NCBI RefSeq assembly: GCF_033958435.1
Contig: NC_134141.1
Coordinates: 99,861,001 to 99,925,000 of the forward strand
From: Carettochelys insculpta
Lineage: Eukaryota > Chordata > Testudines > Carettochelyidae
Length of the DNA: 64,000 nt
Direction: 5' to 3'
Shown here: one piece after another, positions 63,878 through 64,000 of the stretch
Layout: each line of letters opens with the position of its first letter
Position numbering within the stretch: position 1 is the first letter of the stretch
Translations under genes and position numbers: made by a program
The notes under the pieces: generated by a model
Databases searched by the model: none
Told to the model about the DNA's origin: nothing
Seen by the model: the letters and a program-made list of their open reading frames with translations, nothing else

Positions 63878-64000
63878 CATGGAATATGGAAATAGGAAGG
63901 AAGATCAGTGAAGATGGGATTGAACTAGAGAATGTAGAGAAGTTCACGTATCTGGGGAGCAACATAACGTATGATCTAGACTGAAAGAAGGGAATAGCAA
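63878..64000 (+). pseudogene. LINE reverse-transcriptase fragment at window edge
   Basis: The + frame from 63878 reads WNMEIGRKISEDGIELENVE then KFTYLGSNITYDLD, followed by a stop (63982-63984) and KKGIA. The pattern x-L-E-x-V-x-x-F-x-Y-L-G-S-x-I-T is the well-known block just after the catalytic motifs of RTE-, I- and Jockey-type LINE reverse transcriptases. The stop replaces the usual C or G before K-x-E-I. Upstream the frame is disturbed. The rest of the element should lie beyond the window. Confidence 0.7.

Overview
The window is vertebrate genomic DNA lying almost entirely inside introns of one gene. Two coding exons on the + strand, 23155-23316 and 58048-58266, encode the S5-to-pore and pore-to-S6 parts of a hyperpolarization-activated, cyclic-nucleotide-gated channel. 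The residues fit HCN1 better than its paralogues. The window therefore holds the end of intron 2, exon 3, all of intron 3 (about 34.7 kb), exon 4 and the start of intron 4 (human exon numbering, from memory). No second host gene, rRNA, functional tRNA or CRISPR array was found.

The organism is most likely a turtle. This rests on the reptile-like HCN1 residues, tRNA-Lys-type SINEs of the turtle (Cry-like) kind, CR1 tails, a Penelope-like relic and very many short GTCTACAC-ended DNA elements. Species is not identifiable from the sequence alone.

Intron content by region: 0-12 kb holds PIF/Harbinger-like MITE pieces, hAT-like elements and a CR1 tail. 12.4-13.1 kb is the first of five ~700-bp family-A MITEs; the others are at 28.3, 30.0, 40.2 (inverted) and 61.7 kb. 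17.3-21.3 kb is a 4.1-kb, TTA-flanked, potentially parental PIF/Harbinger element with a decayed two-exon transposase and a convergent Myb/SANT-like gene. Between 23.6 and 36.8 kb lie hAT, pogo/Tigger-like, Harbinger-like, CR1 and tRNA-SINE insertions, a chimeric nested element at 34.3-34.9 kb and LTR-like sequence. 43-46 kb holds a Tigger-like element, a SINE and a minus-strand Penelope relic with RT and GIY-YIG parts. 48.8-53.9 kb holds a 1.15-kb Harbinger derivative, a hAT-like element, a 430-bp probable deletion derivative of the 17-kb element and the RNase H end of a non-LTR retrotransposon. After exon 4 there are a hairpin-type retroposon, a fifth family-A copy and a LINE reverse-transcriptase fragment at the window edge.

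Many insertions are delimited to the base by target-site duplications read directly from the sequence: 3 bp for Harbinger-like, 8 bp for hAT-like, TA for Tigger-like and 9-14 bp for the retroposons. The most unusual signals are a small retroposon group whose copies are mostly inverted-repeat hairpins, a Harbinger parent with plausible deletion derivatives in the same intron, and a chimeric MITE that seems to have kept two compatible ends from different families.
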